From Algoriphagus aquaeductus (GTDB lineage: Bacteria; Bacteroidota; Bacteroidia; Cytophagales; Cyclobacteriaceae), in assembly GCF_003253485.1 (NCBI RefSeq), contig NZ_QKTX01000001.1, positions 248,001 to 312,000 on the forward strand: DNA of 64,000 nt. The letters run 5' to 3'. This document shows, in pieces, positions 55,564 to 63,908 of this stretch. Within the stretch, counting starts at the first letter, position 1. Each line of letters begins with the position of its first letter. A program made the translations under genes and the position numbers. The notes below the pieces were generated by a model that was not told the DNA's origin, did no database searches, and worked only from the letters and a program-made list of their open reading frames with translations.

Positions 55564-57135
55564 TCAGGGCAAAAATGGACTGGTTCGTTGTTGCACTTCC
55601 ACCACCTCATCGTCCTTGAAGTTTACCAGATCCTCCAATCTTCCAGCAGAATTGTAAAACCGCCAAGGTCCTTGCTTTTTTCCTTCCTTCATGGCTCCCT
55701 CGGAGGCTTTTCTGCCATTTTCATGGTAGTAAATCCAAAGTCCTTCCGCTTTTCCTGATTTATAATTTCCCTCAGATTCTTTTTGCCCATTGACATAGTA
55801 GGTGATTCGGGTTCCGTCCCCATTTTTCAGGGTTCCTTTATCCATGGTTTTTTTACCGTCATAGGAAGCGTATTCGCCGACATTCATCAATCTACCATTG
55901 TCCCAAAACTCTTCTTGAGTCAGTTGCTTATTGTCGTAAAACAGACCCCAAATCCCATTTTCGAATCCAAGATTATAAGAACCCACTGACTTCAACTGGC
56001 CTGCGTCATAATAATAAAACCATTGACCATTTTCCATTCCTAGGAGGTATTCACCTTCAGCAATCAGAATTCCGATTTTGTTAAAGTATTTCCAAAGTCC
56101 TGTTTTGAGGTCATTCCGGTATTCTCCGACCGAATAAAGCTGCCCATCAGGGTAAAAGCTTCTCCAAATGCCACTCTTTGCGCCTCCTTCATATTGTCCC
56201 TTTACAGATAATTCACCGGAACTGTGATACTCAATGTATTCTCCCACAGGTACCCCCAACTCGTACTGTTTTCGTTTTGAAATTGCCTTATTTGGAAAAT
56301 ATTCTTCCCACATGCCTACCGCGATGTCATTTTCATATTTTTCAATCCGGGCTATTCTACCGGTTTGGTAATAATATTTCCACTCTCCAGTTCGGTTTCC
56401 AAATTCATCAAATTGCTCTTCGGCTTCCAAAATTTTGGTGCCTGGGAAATAGCGTTTCCACTCGCCTACCTTTTTTCCGTTTCTGTAGGTTCCAGATTCC
56501 ATAATCACATTGGGCATGGAGAATCTTTTGAAAGATCCCTCAAATTGGCCTTTGGTAGCCATGGCTTCAGTGATGACATTTCCTTCAGGATCGTATTCGA
56601 TATAGGGGCCTTCACGCAATCCATTGACAAAAAATTCGCGTACGGCAATGGCGCCAAAATCATAAAAAGTCACCCACTGGCCGGTTTTGAGGCCATTTTC
56701 ATATTGACCTTCCACAATGATAGCTTTTGGATCTACATAAGAAGGGCTTCCGGTTTTTCCATTGTATTCAATGTATTTACCTACCAAAACACTGTCCTGA
56801 AAAATCATTTCCCGCTTCAAGGCACCGTCTTCATCATAGTATTTTGCAGGTCCTGACAATTTTCCATTCCTGAAATCTGCCACCTCTTTACGCTTACCGT
56901 TCGAATGATAGAGGGTCCAAGTCCCATCTTTTTGACTCATTTTGAAGGTCCCTTCCATGAGTAATGCATTCGTCTTAGGGTTGTAAAACTTCCAAAGGCC
57001 GGTTCTGTAATTATTATCGACCACTCCGGTTGCCATGATGGTGGAGTCGGGTGAGTACTGAACGGTCAGCTTAGTTTCCTGAGCTAAAAGCGAAAAGTGT
57101 AGGAGAGAAAATACTGCGAGCAGCCAATATTTCAT
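55564..57135 (-). CDS. Secreted MORN-repeat (YwqK-type) protein
   Basis: 523 residues, signal peptide ending LLAQ. Nearly the whole mature chain consists of about twenty MORN-variant repeats of 22-24 residues with the core G-x-W/Y-x-x-Y/F-x-x-x-G-x-x-x-x-x-x-x-Y (KTGLWKYFNKIG, RTGEWKYYYQTG, MENGQWFYYYDAG). Database entries often call this YwqK family an antitoxin, but export and the absence of a toxin gene argue against that here. It is expected to form a long beta-hairpin solenoid in the periplasm or on the surface. Upstream promoter not identified. Confidence 0.85.
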   Translation of the reverse strand: MKYWLLAVFSLLHFSLLAQETKLTVQYSPDSTIMATGVVDNNYRTGLWKFYNPKTNALLMEGTFKMSQKDGTWTLYHSNGKRKEVADFRNGKLSGPAKYYDEDGALKREMIFQDSVLVGKYIEYNGKTGSPSYVDPKAIIVEGQYENGLKTGQWVTFYDFGAIAVREFFVNGLREGPYIEYDPEGNVITEAMATKGQFEGSFKRFSMPNVIMESGTYRNGKKVGEWKRYFPGTKILEAEEQFDEFGNRTGEWKYYYQTGRIARIEKYENDIAVGMWEEYFPNKAISKRKQYELGVPVGEYIEYHSSGELSVKGQYEGGAKSGIWRSFYPDGQLYSVGEYRNDLKTGLWKYFNKIGILIAEGEYLLGMENGQWFYYYDAGQLKSVGSYNLGFENGIWGLFYDNKQLTQEEFWDNGRLMNVGEYASYDGKKTMDKGTLKNGDGTRITYYVNGQKESEGNYKSGKAEGLWIYYHENGRKASEGAMKEGKKQGPWRFYNSAGRLEDLVNFKDDEVVEVQQRTSPFLP

Positions 57136-57249
57136 AGAGTGATTGTTTCGGGGATCGACTAAGTAAGACTAATATATACGTACAAGAGAATGGATTTCGC
57201 TTTTACTACGTATGAAATCTAGTTCCTGTTTAAATTTAATCGAAATCGT

Positions 57250-57810
57250 CTATTCTATCTTAGAACGTAGCAAAAGGATTTTCTTAATTTCAGAGATAAG
57301 TTCAGATTCCAACTGCTCTTTATAAGGGGGGCTGGGAAGTTTTTTAATCCAAGTCTGAAAAAGCCCGTTTCTATTTTCGATTTCCTGAGGACTCGTGGTC
57401 GTTTTTTTCTCCAAAATCATTTCCGGGTAATCCCAAGGTTTTTGGGTCAATCCTAATTCATAGCCGAGTTGCAATAGGTCATTATTGAATGTAGGAATTG
57501 AGTTACCCAGAAATATCGTCATATAGATGCCATATCCGAACCAATTTAATAATCGGATGTTCATTCCGGTTTCTGGATTAAAGTTCCTCACCAAATCCAG
57601 AACAAAGTAAGGTGAACCCAAGAGGTCATTACCTTTTGAAATTTTTTTTCCCTTGGATTCAGGGAAAAAATTTTTCAGTTCCAGGTCCGAAATCGAATTG
57701 CCTACCTCTTCAAAAACCTCAATGAATTGGCGTTTTAGCTGGTTTTGACGGTCAATCAGCGAAAGATCAAGCCAAAGTTTGAGGTCAAGTTGGGTGCTTG
57801 AATCAGACAT
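57250..57810 (-). CDS. Hypothetical cytoplasmic protein coupled to fabH
   Basis: 186 residues from ATG at 57810, one base after the fabH stop; the open frame extends into fabH but the ATG is the sensible start. It is rich in L, E and K with predicted helices, an aromatic stretch NWFGYGIYMTIFLGNS (about residues 92-107), and a charged C-terminal helix (LESELISEIKKILLLRSK). No domain is recognised, and there is no signal peptide. Tight coupling suggests co-expression with fabH, but this gives no clue to activity. Confidence 0.7.
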   Translation of the reverse strand: MSDSSTQLDLKLWLDLSLIDRQNQLKRQFIEVFEEVGNSISDLELKNFFPESKGKKISKGNDLLGSPYFVLDLVRNFNPETGMNIRLLNWFGYGIYMTIFLGNSIPTFNNDLLQLGYELGLTQKPWDYPEMILEKKTTTSPQEIENRNGLFQTWIKKLPSPPYKEQLESELISEIKKILLLRSKIE

Positions 57811-57811
57811 T

Positions 57812-58810
57812 TTACCAACGAAGCAATGCCGAGGCCCAAGCAAAGCCCGAACCGAAAGCAGCCAAACACACCAAATCTCCTTCCTTGAGTCGCCCTTGTT
57901 CCCAAGCTTGGGACAGAGCAATCGGAATGGTTCCAGCAGTGGTATTGCCTAGGTACATGATGTTGTTAAATACTTTTTCATCGGGCAGTTGGAGTTTTTG
58001 CTGGATGTATTGGCTGATTCTTAAATTGGCCTGATGAGGAACCAACAAATCGATTTCTTCTTTGGTGACTCCATTGTGATCCAATGCCTCTTTGATGACT
58101 TCCATAAATCTCACCACGGCGTGTTTGAATACCGCATTTCCATTCATTTTCAGGAAAAAATCACCCCGATCGATCATTTCTTGAGAAATTCTCACCTTTC
58201 CGCTGGAGCTGGGGGCAATACAATATAATTCTTCAGCGTGTGACCCATCGGCATGTAAATGGGTGCTCATGATTCCATGTTGGTCTGAGTGAGACTGGCC
58301 CAAGATGACTGCACCAGCCCCATCGGCAAAAATGACAGCGCTTGATCTTCCTTCATCACTTTTGTCTAAGGCTGAAGATTGGATTTCGGCTCCTACGACG
58401 AGGATTTTTTTATACATCCCGGTTTTGATAAACTGATCGGCTACCGACAGGGCATAAATAAAGCCTGAACAGGCATTGCGGATATCCAAGGCACCAATAG
58501 AAGTCAACCCGAGTTCCCGTTGGAGCAAGACTCCTGCACCAGGCAAGAAGTAATCTGAGGTAATCGTGGCGAAGACAATGAAATCGATCTCTTCTGGAGA
58601 AATTTTGGCCCGTTCCATCGCCATACGGCTTGCTTTGGCGGACATGTTCGTGACGGTGTCCACACCGGGAGTATACCACCTCCTTTCCTGAATTCCGGTT
58701 CGCTCCACTATCCATTCATTATTTGTGTCCATCATTTGAGAAAGCTCCTCATTGGTCACAATTCGCTCAGGCACATAATGCCCTGCTCCGAGAATTCGAG
58801 ATTTGAACAT
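57812..58810 (-). CDS. fabH: Beta-ketoacyl-ACP synthase III
   Basis: 332 residues, the family length. The Cys-His-Asn triad is intact: C114 in DIRNACSGF, H259 in VPHQANLRI and N289 in GNTTAGTIP. The N-terminal GAGHYVPERIVTNEEL and ERTGIQERRW are typical. It condenses acetyl-CoA (or a branched starter) with malonyl-ACP to start fatty acid synthesis in the cytoplasm. Bacteroidota often carry several copies. This one is not next to plsX/rpmF and is followed by an unknown gene, so it could be the housekeeping or an accessory copy. Confidence 0.95.
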   Translation of the reverse strand: MFKSRILGAGHYVPERIVTNEELSQMMDTNNEWIVERTGIQERRWYTPGVDTVTNMSAKASRMAMERAKISPEEIDFIVFATITSDYFLPGAGVLLQRELGLTSIGALDIRNACSGFIYALSVADQFIKTGMYKKILVVGAEIQSSALDKSDEGRSSAVIFADGAGAVILGQSHSDQHGIMSTHLHADGSHAEELYCIAPSSSGKVRISQEMIDRGDFFLKMNGNAVFKHAVVRFMEVIKEALDHNGVTKEEIDLLVPHQANLRISQYIQQKLQLPDEKVFNNIMYLGNTTAGTIPIALSQAWEQGRLKEGDLVCLAAFGSGFAWASALLRW

Positions 58811-58928
58811 CTTAATTTGGGTTTATTGAATAAAATCAAATTGGCCCACCAATATCGGTACTAGGGGCCATACCTACAAAAAGGGTGATTTGCTTCTTGG
58901 GTTTATACTTAATTTCTGCAATTCTCAA

Positions 58929-59627
58929 TCAACCAAAAAGGGTATAATTTCCGAATTGGTCCATCGGTGAAGTCCTTCTCAAGATTCCGGGACTGTCATT
59001 TTGAACGGAATTGACTAAGGGTGAAACGGTGTAGCTGACCATCAATTCGACAGGAAACGGTTGGAGCATGGATTGTAATTCCGTCTCTGAAGTGTAGCTG
59101 TCCAACCACTTTTTCTCTTGCTCTCTTGATAAAATTACCGGCATGCGGTCATGCACTTCTTCGACCAGTTCGTTGGGTTTGGTGGTTAAGATCAAAAAGG
59201 TGTGTTGAGATTCTCCTGAAACAGTTTCGTATTCTTCCCAAATACCTGCAAATGAAAAAGTCTCCTCGTTTCTAAGGGTAAAACGGTAGGGGATTTTTGT
59301 TTTTTTTCCCAGTTTTTTCCATTCAAAAAAACCATCAGCCGGAATGAGACAGCGTCTTTTCTGAAATGAACTTTTAAAGGATATTTTCTCATGAATGGTT
59401 TCCGCTTTGGCATTGATCAGCTTTTGGGAAACAGGTTTATTTTGTCCAAAATCTGGGGTAATGCCCCAATAGAAAAATGAAAATCCTTTGGGACTTTCTG
59501 AGGTAATCACCGGCACGAGTTGAGTAGGTGCAATATTGTATCGAGGTTTGAAGTCAGCCAGCATTTCTGCCTGATATCTTTCTTCGAGTTCAATTTTACT
59601 TTTGCTCAGAGAATATCTTCCACACAT
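58929..59627 (-). CDS. SOS response-associated peptidase (SRAP/YedK/HMCES family)
   Basis: 232 residues starting MCGRYS, so removal of Met exposes the catalytic Cys2. The other active-site residues are N72 (NAKAET), E102 (GFFEWKK) and H159 (HDRMPVIL). The family forms a stable thiazolidine crosslink with abasic sites in single-stranded DNA, shielding them. It is encoded 30 bases downstream of the YheT-like hydrolase, so the pair is probably one transcript. No LexA-type box was noticed. Confidence 0.93.
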   Translation of the reverse strand: MCGRYSLSKSKIELEERYQAEMLADFKPRYNIAPTQLVPVITSESPKGFSFFYWGITPDFGQNKPVSQKLINAKAETIHEKISFKSSFQKRRCLIPADGFFEWKKLGKKTKIPYRFTLRNEETFSFAGIWEEYETVSGESQHTFLILTTKPNELVEEVHDRMPVILSREQEKKWLDSYTSETELQSMLQPFPVELMVSYTVSPLVNSVQNDSPGILRRTSPMDQFGNYTLFG

Positions 59628-59657
59628 GATAGGAGGGATAAAGGATTTGGGCGGAAG

Positions 59658-60617
59658 TTAGAGATCATGGGTTATAAATTCAACTGCCCGAGCTTCAGAG
59701 TAATAGCTTTTTTCTTTTGAAGGAGAGGTAAATCCTACATGTCCGCCGTGCTTGGGGAATTCAAAATGGACGAGATCCAGTTTTTGGGCAAGTTTTTCCG
59801 GAAAGCAAGTTTCACTGAGAAAGGGGTCATTTTGGGCATTTAGAATGAAGGAGGGTACTTCTATCTTATCCAAAAATTGCAGAGAAGAGTTGACCTGATA
59901 ATATTCTTCTGCATCGGAAAACCCATGCAAGGGGCCGGTAAAAACATCATCGAAATCCCGAAGAGTCTTTACTTTTTTAAGCTTTTCCAAAGAAAATTCA
60001 TCGGGAAATAAATCTGCTTTTCTTTCCACCTTTTTGACAAGTGTCTGAAGAAACCGTTTGGAATAGATCAGGTTTTGTCCTGAAGAAATTTTCTCACAGG
60101 ATTTGCCCAGATCCAAAGGGACTGAAATGGCCACTGCCTTTTTGATTTTGGGAAGGGTATTTTTGATTTCTCCCAAGTATTTCAAAGTCAAATTGCCGCC
60201 TAGGCTGAAACCCACCAAAAAAATCTCTTCATAGGCAGGTGCAGCATGCTTAACTACCTGATCCAGGTCATAGGTGGCCCCGCTATGATAAAAAATCGGT
60301 TTCCGGTTCAGCTCTTCACCACACCCTCTGTAATTCCAAGCCAATACATCAAAGCCGTATTTCAAAAATTCTTTGACCATTCCCAAGATATAAGGTCGGC
60401 TGCTATTGCCCTCTAATCCATGACTTATGATCACCAAACGGGAGCTTCCTGACCGATACCAATCGATATCCAAGAAATCTTCATCAGTTGTTTCGACCCG
60501 TTCTCGAGTAGGAATCGGCACGTAAACCTGTCTAAAAAGTGCCGGATAAATCGTTTCTAAGTGCCCGTTAAAGAGCCATTTAGGCCTTTGATAAGAGCTT
60601 TGAGAGAGGAGTGGCAT
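59658..60617 (-). CDS. YheT-like alpha/beta hydrolase
   Basis: 319 residues from ATG at 60617 (MPLLSQSSYQRPKWLFNGHLETIYPAL); an upstream in-frame ATG adds 12 unsupported residues. The N-terminal NGHLETIYPALFR and GNSSRPYILGMVKEFLKYGFD are typical of the YheT/EMB8 family. Nucleophile in VGFSLGGN, acid in NAQNDPF, His in KHGGHVGF. Cytoplasmic, substrate unknown (short-chain esters in the few tested relatives). It is upstream of SRAP on the same strand and divergent from the E2 gene. Confidence 0.9.
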   Translation of the reverse strand: MPLLSQSSYQRPKWLFNGHLETIYPALFRQVYVPIPTRERVETTDEDFLDIDWYRSGSSRLVIISHGLEGNSSRPYILGMVKEFLKYGFDVLAWNYRGCGEELNRKPIFYHSGATYDLDQVVKHAAPAYEEIFLVGFSLGGNLTLKYLGEIKNTLPKIKKAVAISVPLDLGKSCEKISSGQNLIYSKRFLQTLVKKVERKADLFPDEFSLEKLKKVKTLRDFDDVFTGPLHGFSDAEEYYQVNSSLQFLDKIEVPSFILNAQNDPFLSETCFPEKLAQKLDLVHFEFPKHGGHVGFTSPSKEKSYYSEARAVEFITHDL

Positions 60618-60661
60618 GAGATGAAATGGCCGAAAACAGCATGGAAAATACAAGATATAAA

Positions 60662-60693
60662 TTTGAATAAAGCGTTTTTAAAAACTATTTTTG
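60662..60693 (+). promoter_or_regulatory. Promoter of the pyruvate dehydrogenase E2 gene
   Basis: TTTG (60662-60665), 20 bases, TATTTTTG (60686-60693), a full consensus match, with the ATG 34 bases downstream of the -7 box. Confidence 0.7.
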
Positions 60694-60727
60694 GACACTT
60701 TAAAAACGAACAAGCTCTAAAATACCT

Positions 60728-62383
60728 ATGGCCGAAATTATTAGAATGCCAAAAATGAGTGACACCATGGAAGAAGGTGTGATCGCGTCATGGTTGAAAA
60801 AAGTAGGTGACACGGTCAAGCCTGGAGATATCCTTGCTGAGGTCGAAACCGACAAAGCAACCATGGAGCTCGAATCCTATGAAGAGGGTGTCCTATTATA
60901 TATTGGAGTGAAAGAGAAAGATTCGGTACCTGTCAATGGTATCATCGCCATAATCGGTGAGAAGGGAGAAGAGTTTCAACATTTGTTAAACGGTTCTGCT
61001 GAAGCACCAGCCAAAAAACAAGAAGAGCCTGCTGCACCTAAGTCAGAGGAGCCTACCAAACCCAAGGAGGTGGTTGCAGAAAAGATTGACACTTCCAATA
61101 TCAACGCGACATTGATCACTATGCCCAAAATGAGTGATACCATGCAGGAGGGTACGATCGCTGCTTGGTTGAAAAAAGTTGGGGATACGGTCAAATCTGG
61201 AGAAATCATCGCCGAAGTGGAAACCGACAAGGCTACCATGGAATTGGAATCTTACGAAGACGGCGTTCTGCTCTATATTGGTGTCGAGGCTGGAAACAGT
61301 GTAGCTGTTGACGGTGTGATTGCTGTGATTGGAGAGAAGGGGGCAGATTATGAGACCCTGCTTAAAGCACATCAAAGTGGGAGTAAGTCTTCCGCTCCTG
61401 CCGAGACTCCAACAACCCCTCCGGCTGCTGAGAAGACCGAAGCACCTGCTGCTCCAGCCCCTCAGACCGCTGCTCCAGCCACTACGGCTGTTCCAGCCAC
61501 TTCTGGAGAACGAGTGAAAGCTTCCCCTCTCGCAAAGAAAATTGCTGCTGAAAAAGGATTGGATATCCGACAAGTTCCAGGCTCAGGAGAGGGTGGAAGG
61601 ATTGTTAAGAAAGATGTAGAAACATTTGTTCCTGCCGTATCCCCTATGGCTGCTGCAGCGCCGGTTAGTTCTGCCGCTGCCCCTGCACCGATGATCGGTC
61701 AGGAAAGCTTCCGAGAGGAAAAGGTATCTCAAATGAGAAAAACCATTGCGAAGCGATTGGCAGAAAGTAAGTACTCTGCTCCTCACTTCTATCTGACCAT
61801 GGAAATCAACATGGACAAGGCCATCGAAGCAAGAAAGAGCATGAATGAGTTTTCTCCTGTGAAAATTTCATTCAACGATATGGTGATCAAAGCCGCTGCG
61901 GCTGCTTTGCGACAGCATCCAAAAGTAAATTCCAGCTGGTTGGGTGACAAAATCCGTTACAATGACCACATCCACATCGGAATGGCTGTGGCTGTAGAGG
62001 AAGGATTGCTGGTACCTGTGATCCGATTTGCAGATAGCTTGTCTCTTTCTCAGATTTCCAATCAGGCAAAGACTCTAGGAGGAAAAGCGAAAAACAAAGA
62101 ACTTCAACCTAAAGATTGGGAAGGAAATACCTTTACCATTTCCAACTTGGGCATGTTTGGCATTGAAGAGTTTACCGCTATCATCAATCCGCCGGATGCC
62201 TGTATCTTGGCCGTAGGTGGCATTAAAGAAACGGTGATCGTAAAAGACGGTCAGATGAGAATCGGAAATATCATGAAAGTTACCCTCAGCTGTGACCACA
62301 GAGTAGTGGATGGAGCAGTGGGTTCGGCCTTCCTTCAGACGCTGAAAGGCTTGCTGGAAGATCCGGTTAGAATTCTGATCTAA
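60728..62383 (+). CDS. aceF: Pyruvate dehydrogenase complex E2 (dihydrolipoamide acetyltransferase)
   Basis: 551 residues. Two lipoyl domains (about 1-80 and 127-207), each with the lipoylation motif VETDKATMELES (K43 and K168), are joined by Pro/Ala-rich linkers. The peripheral-subunit-binding domain follows at about 264-300 (ASPLAKKIAAEKGLD, SGEGGRIVKKDV), then the catalytic acetyltransferase core (about 325-551) with H524 and D528 in DHRVVDG. It transfers the acetyl group from E1-bound hydroxyethyl-TPP to CoA. E1 and E3 genes are not in the window, which is common in Bacteroidota. The two lipoyl domains differ at many synonymous positions, so the duplication is old. Strong terminator downstream. 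Confidence 0.94.
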   Translation: MAEIIRMPKMSDTMEEGVIASWLKKVGDTVKPGDILAEVETDKATMELESYEEGVLLYIGVKEKDSVPVNGIIAIIGEKGEEFQHLLNGSAEAPAKKQEEPAAPKSEEPTKPKEVVAEKIDTSNINATLITMPKMSDTMQEGTIAAWLKKVGDTVKSGEIIAEVETDKATMELESYEDGVLLYIGVEAGNSVAVDGVIAVIGEKGADYETLLKAHQSGSKSSAPAETPTTPPAAEKTEAPAAPAPQTAAPATTAVPATSGERVKASPLAKKIAAEKGLDIRQVPGSGEGGRIVKKDVETFVPAVSPMAAAAPVSSAAAPAPMIGQESFREEKVSQMRKTIAKRLAESKYSAPHFYLTMEINMDKAIEARKSMNEFSPVKISFNDMVIKAAAAALRQHPKVNSSWLGDKIRYNDHIHIGMAVAVEEGLLVPVIRFADSLSLSQISNQAKTLGGKAKNKELQPKDWEGNTFTISNLGMFGIEEFTAIINPPDACILAVGGIKETVIVKDGQMRIGNIMKVTLSCDHRVVDGAVGSAFLQTLKGLLEDPVRILI

Positions 62384-62395
62384 AAAATACCTGTC

Positions 62396-62434
62396 AAAAA
62401 GTCCTGTCCCGATAGCTTCGGGACAGGACTTTTT
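62396..62434 (+). terminator. Strong intrinsic terminator after the E2 gene
   Basis: GTCCTGTCCCGA (62401-62412) pairs perfectly with TCGGGACAGGAC (62418-62429) around TAGCT, extended by A5/T4 flanks. CCCGATAGCT-type palindromes are frequent at 3' ends in related genomes, to my knowledge. Confidence 0.9.
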
Positions 62435-62496
62435 GCTTTTGTATGGTTCTTGTGTACTTTTTCAACAGAGCAGTTCAAATTTAAAAATCAAAAAAT

Positions 62497-62558
62497 GTTC
62501 GGAGTTCGAAGTTCCAGGTTGTTTTGGTTTAACCTTGAACTCTGAACCAGGAACTTTT
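62497..62558 (+). repeat. Facing GTTC heptad repeats upstream of hslV
   Basis: GTTCGGA, GTTCGAA, GTTCCAG (62497-62517) and, inverted, AACCTTG, AACTCTG, AACCAGG, AACTTTT (62531-62558): 7-base-phased arrays pointing at each other around GTTGTTTTGGTTT. They can fold into an imperfect hairpin. No clean promoter is visible in the hslV upstream region. Confidence 0.65.
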
Positions 62559-62586
62559 TGAACAAAAAACTAATAGCTATCCAAAA

Positions 62587-63129
62587 ATGGAAAAAATCAA
62601 ATCAACTACCGTCGTCGCAATCCGGCACAATGGAGAAGTAGTCATCGGAGCAGATGGGCAGGCGACTTTGGGAAATACAGTCGCCAAAAGTACCGTCAAA
62701 AAAATACGTGTTTTGCAAGGTGGAAAGATTGTAACCGGATTTGCAGGGTCTACAGCGGATGCATTTACCCTGCTGGAAAAGTTTGAAGAAAAACTCAATT
62801 CCTTCGGAAATAACATGAAGCGGGCAGCGGTCGAATTGGCCAAAGAATGGCGAATGGACCGCATGCTGAGCCGTTTGGAAGCGATGATGATCGTGGCGGA
62901 CAAGGATGATATCCTGATTATTTCCGGTACCGGAGATGTGATCGAACCGGATATGGAGATCGCTACCATAGGTTCTGGAAGCATGTTTGCTCAGTCTGCT
63001 GCCAGAGCGATGAAGAAGTTTGCGCCTAATCTGACTGCTGAAGAAATGGTGCGTGAAAGCCTCCACATCGCTGCCGATGTCTGCATCTACACCAATCATA
63101 ATCTGGTGATCGAAAAAGTAAAAGCTTAA
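62587..63129 (+). CDS. hslV: ATP-dependent protease subunit HslV
   Basis: 180 residues, the family length. STTVVAIRHNGEVVIGADGQATLG carries the N-terminal threonine protease start (T7 would become Thr1 after removal of MEKIKS). GFAGSTADAFTLLEKFE and EIATIGSGSMFAQSAARA are the other conserved blocks. It forms a two-stacked-hexamer protease chamber with the HslU ATPase, which is encoded elsewhere. Enterobacterial HslV needs only Met removal, whereas this reading implies a six-residue leader. Own terminator at 63152-63180. Confidence 0.95.
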   Translation: MEKIKSTTVVAIRHNGEVVIGADGQATLGNTVAKSTVKKIRVLQGGKIVTGFAGSTADAFTLLEKFEEKLNSFGNNMKRAAVELAKEWRMDRMLSRLEAMMIVADKDDILIISGTGDVIEPDMEIATIGSGSMFAQSAARAMKKFAPNLTAEEMVRESLHIAADVCIYTNHNLVIEKVKA

Positions 63130-63151
63130 GCTGATAATCAAAATCCTAATC

Positions 63152-63180
63152 AAAGCCGGAAAAGAATTCCGGCTTTTTTT
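63152..63180 (+). terminator. Intrinsic terminator of hslV
   Basis: AAAGCCGGAA (63152-63161) pairs with TTCCGGCTTT (63167-63176) around AAGAA, and the T-run extends to 63180. It lies 23 bases after the hslV stop. Confidence 0.9.
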
Positions 63181-63239
63181 GCTTTTAGCAAAACCTGAAC
63201 CTGTGATTGGGTGTTATTTAGGTGATTTATCAGATTCCA

Positions 63240-63905
63240 ATGGAAACACCTACTGTCAAAAAGACAAGCAAAAAAGATTACCGCAAGCTGATTTTGGAAG
63301 GGTTTGCCAACCATGTTTTGGAACATGGCGCTCAGCCGTCCTCTGTATTCAAGTTTGCCAAAGAGTTGAAAATGAAAGAGGAGGAGTTTTATACTTACTT
63401 CACCTCTTTTGAAGCGATCAAATCGGCCATTTGGGTATCCATTTATGATACTACCCTTGAGGCAATTGAATCTCAGGAAGTATTCAAAGAATACAGTGCT
63501 CGGGAGAAGTTTCTCAGCTTCCTTTTTACCTGGATTGAGGAATTGAAGAAAAACCGATCTTACCTCCTGAGTTTGTATTCCGATAAAACCCAGTCGTTCA
63601 AGACTCTTCCTGCAGACACCAAAGAATTCAAGGAGAAGTTTAAAGACTTTGCCGGTGAGATCATTTTGGAAGGAAAAGAGACGCAGGAAATTGCAACAAG
63701 ACCTTTTATCACCGAAAAATACGATGAAGCCCTTTGGCTTCAAGTTGCATTTGTTTTCAGATACTGGCTTGATGATCGTAGCCCAAGATTTGAAAAGACA
63801 GATGCTGCCATCGAAAAATCCGTCAATTTGGCTTTTGACCTGATGGGAAAAAGCGCATTGGATACCTTCTTGGATTTCGCCAAGTTCCTCTACCAAAACA
63901 AATAA
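63240..63905 (+). CDS. TetR-fold protein preceding an ABC1/UbiB kinase gene
   Basis: 221 residues from ATG at 63240; six upstream codons are open but unsupported. The all-helical N-terminus (about 10-55) resembles a TetR helix-turn-helix (VFKFAKELKMKEEEFYTYFTSFEAIKSAIW), and a longer helical ligand-binding or dimerisation domain follows. The TetR family is the likely annotation. The recognition helix is unusually acidic (KMKEEEFYTYF), so DNA binding is not assured. The kinase-like gene starts 4 bases after its stop, suggesting an obligate functional pair. Confidence 0.75.
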   Translation: METPTVKKTSKKDYRKLILEGFANHVLEHGAQPSSVFKFAKELKMKEEEFYTYFTSFEAIKSAIWVSIYDTTLEAIESQEVFKEYSAREKFLSFLFTWIEELKKNRSYLLSLYSDKTQSFKTLPADTKEFKEKFKDFAGEIILEGKETQEIATRPFITEKYDEALWLQVAFVFRYWLDDRSPRFEKTDAAIEKSVNLAFDLMGKSALDTFLDFAKFLYQNK

Positions 63906-63908
63906 TCC

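Noticed and set aside
55564-57135. YwqK-type MORN protein as an antitoxin of a toxin-antitoxin pair.
   Set aside because: It has a signal peptide and no neighbouring toxin-like gene; the antitoxin label is a database habit.
58833-58846. ATTGG-TGGG-CCAAT hairpin upstream of fabH as a terminator of SRAP.
   Set aside because: The stem is short and no continuous U-tract follows on the minus strand.
60728-61350. Tandem lipoyl domains of E2 as a recent DNA duplication.
   Set aside because: The two copies differ at many synonymous sites; two-lipoyl E2 proteins are normal.
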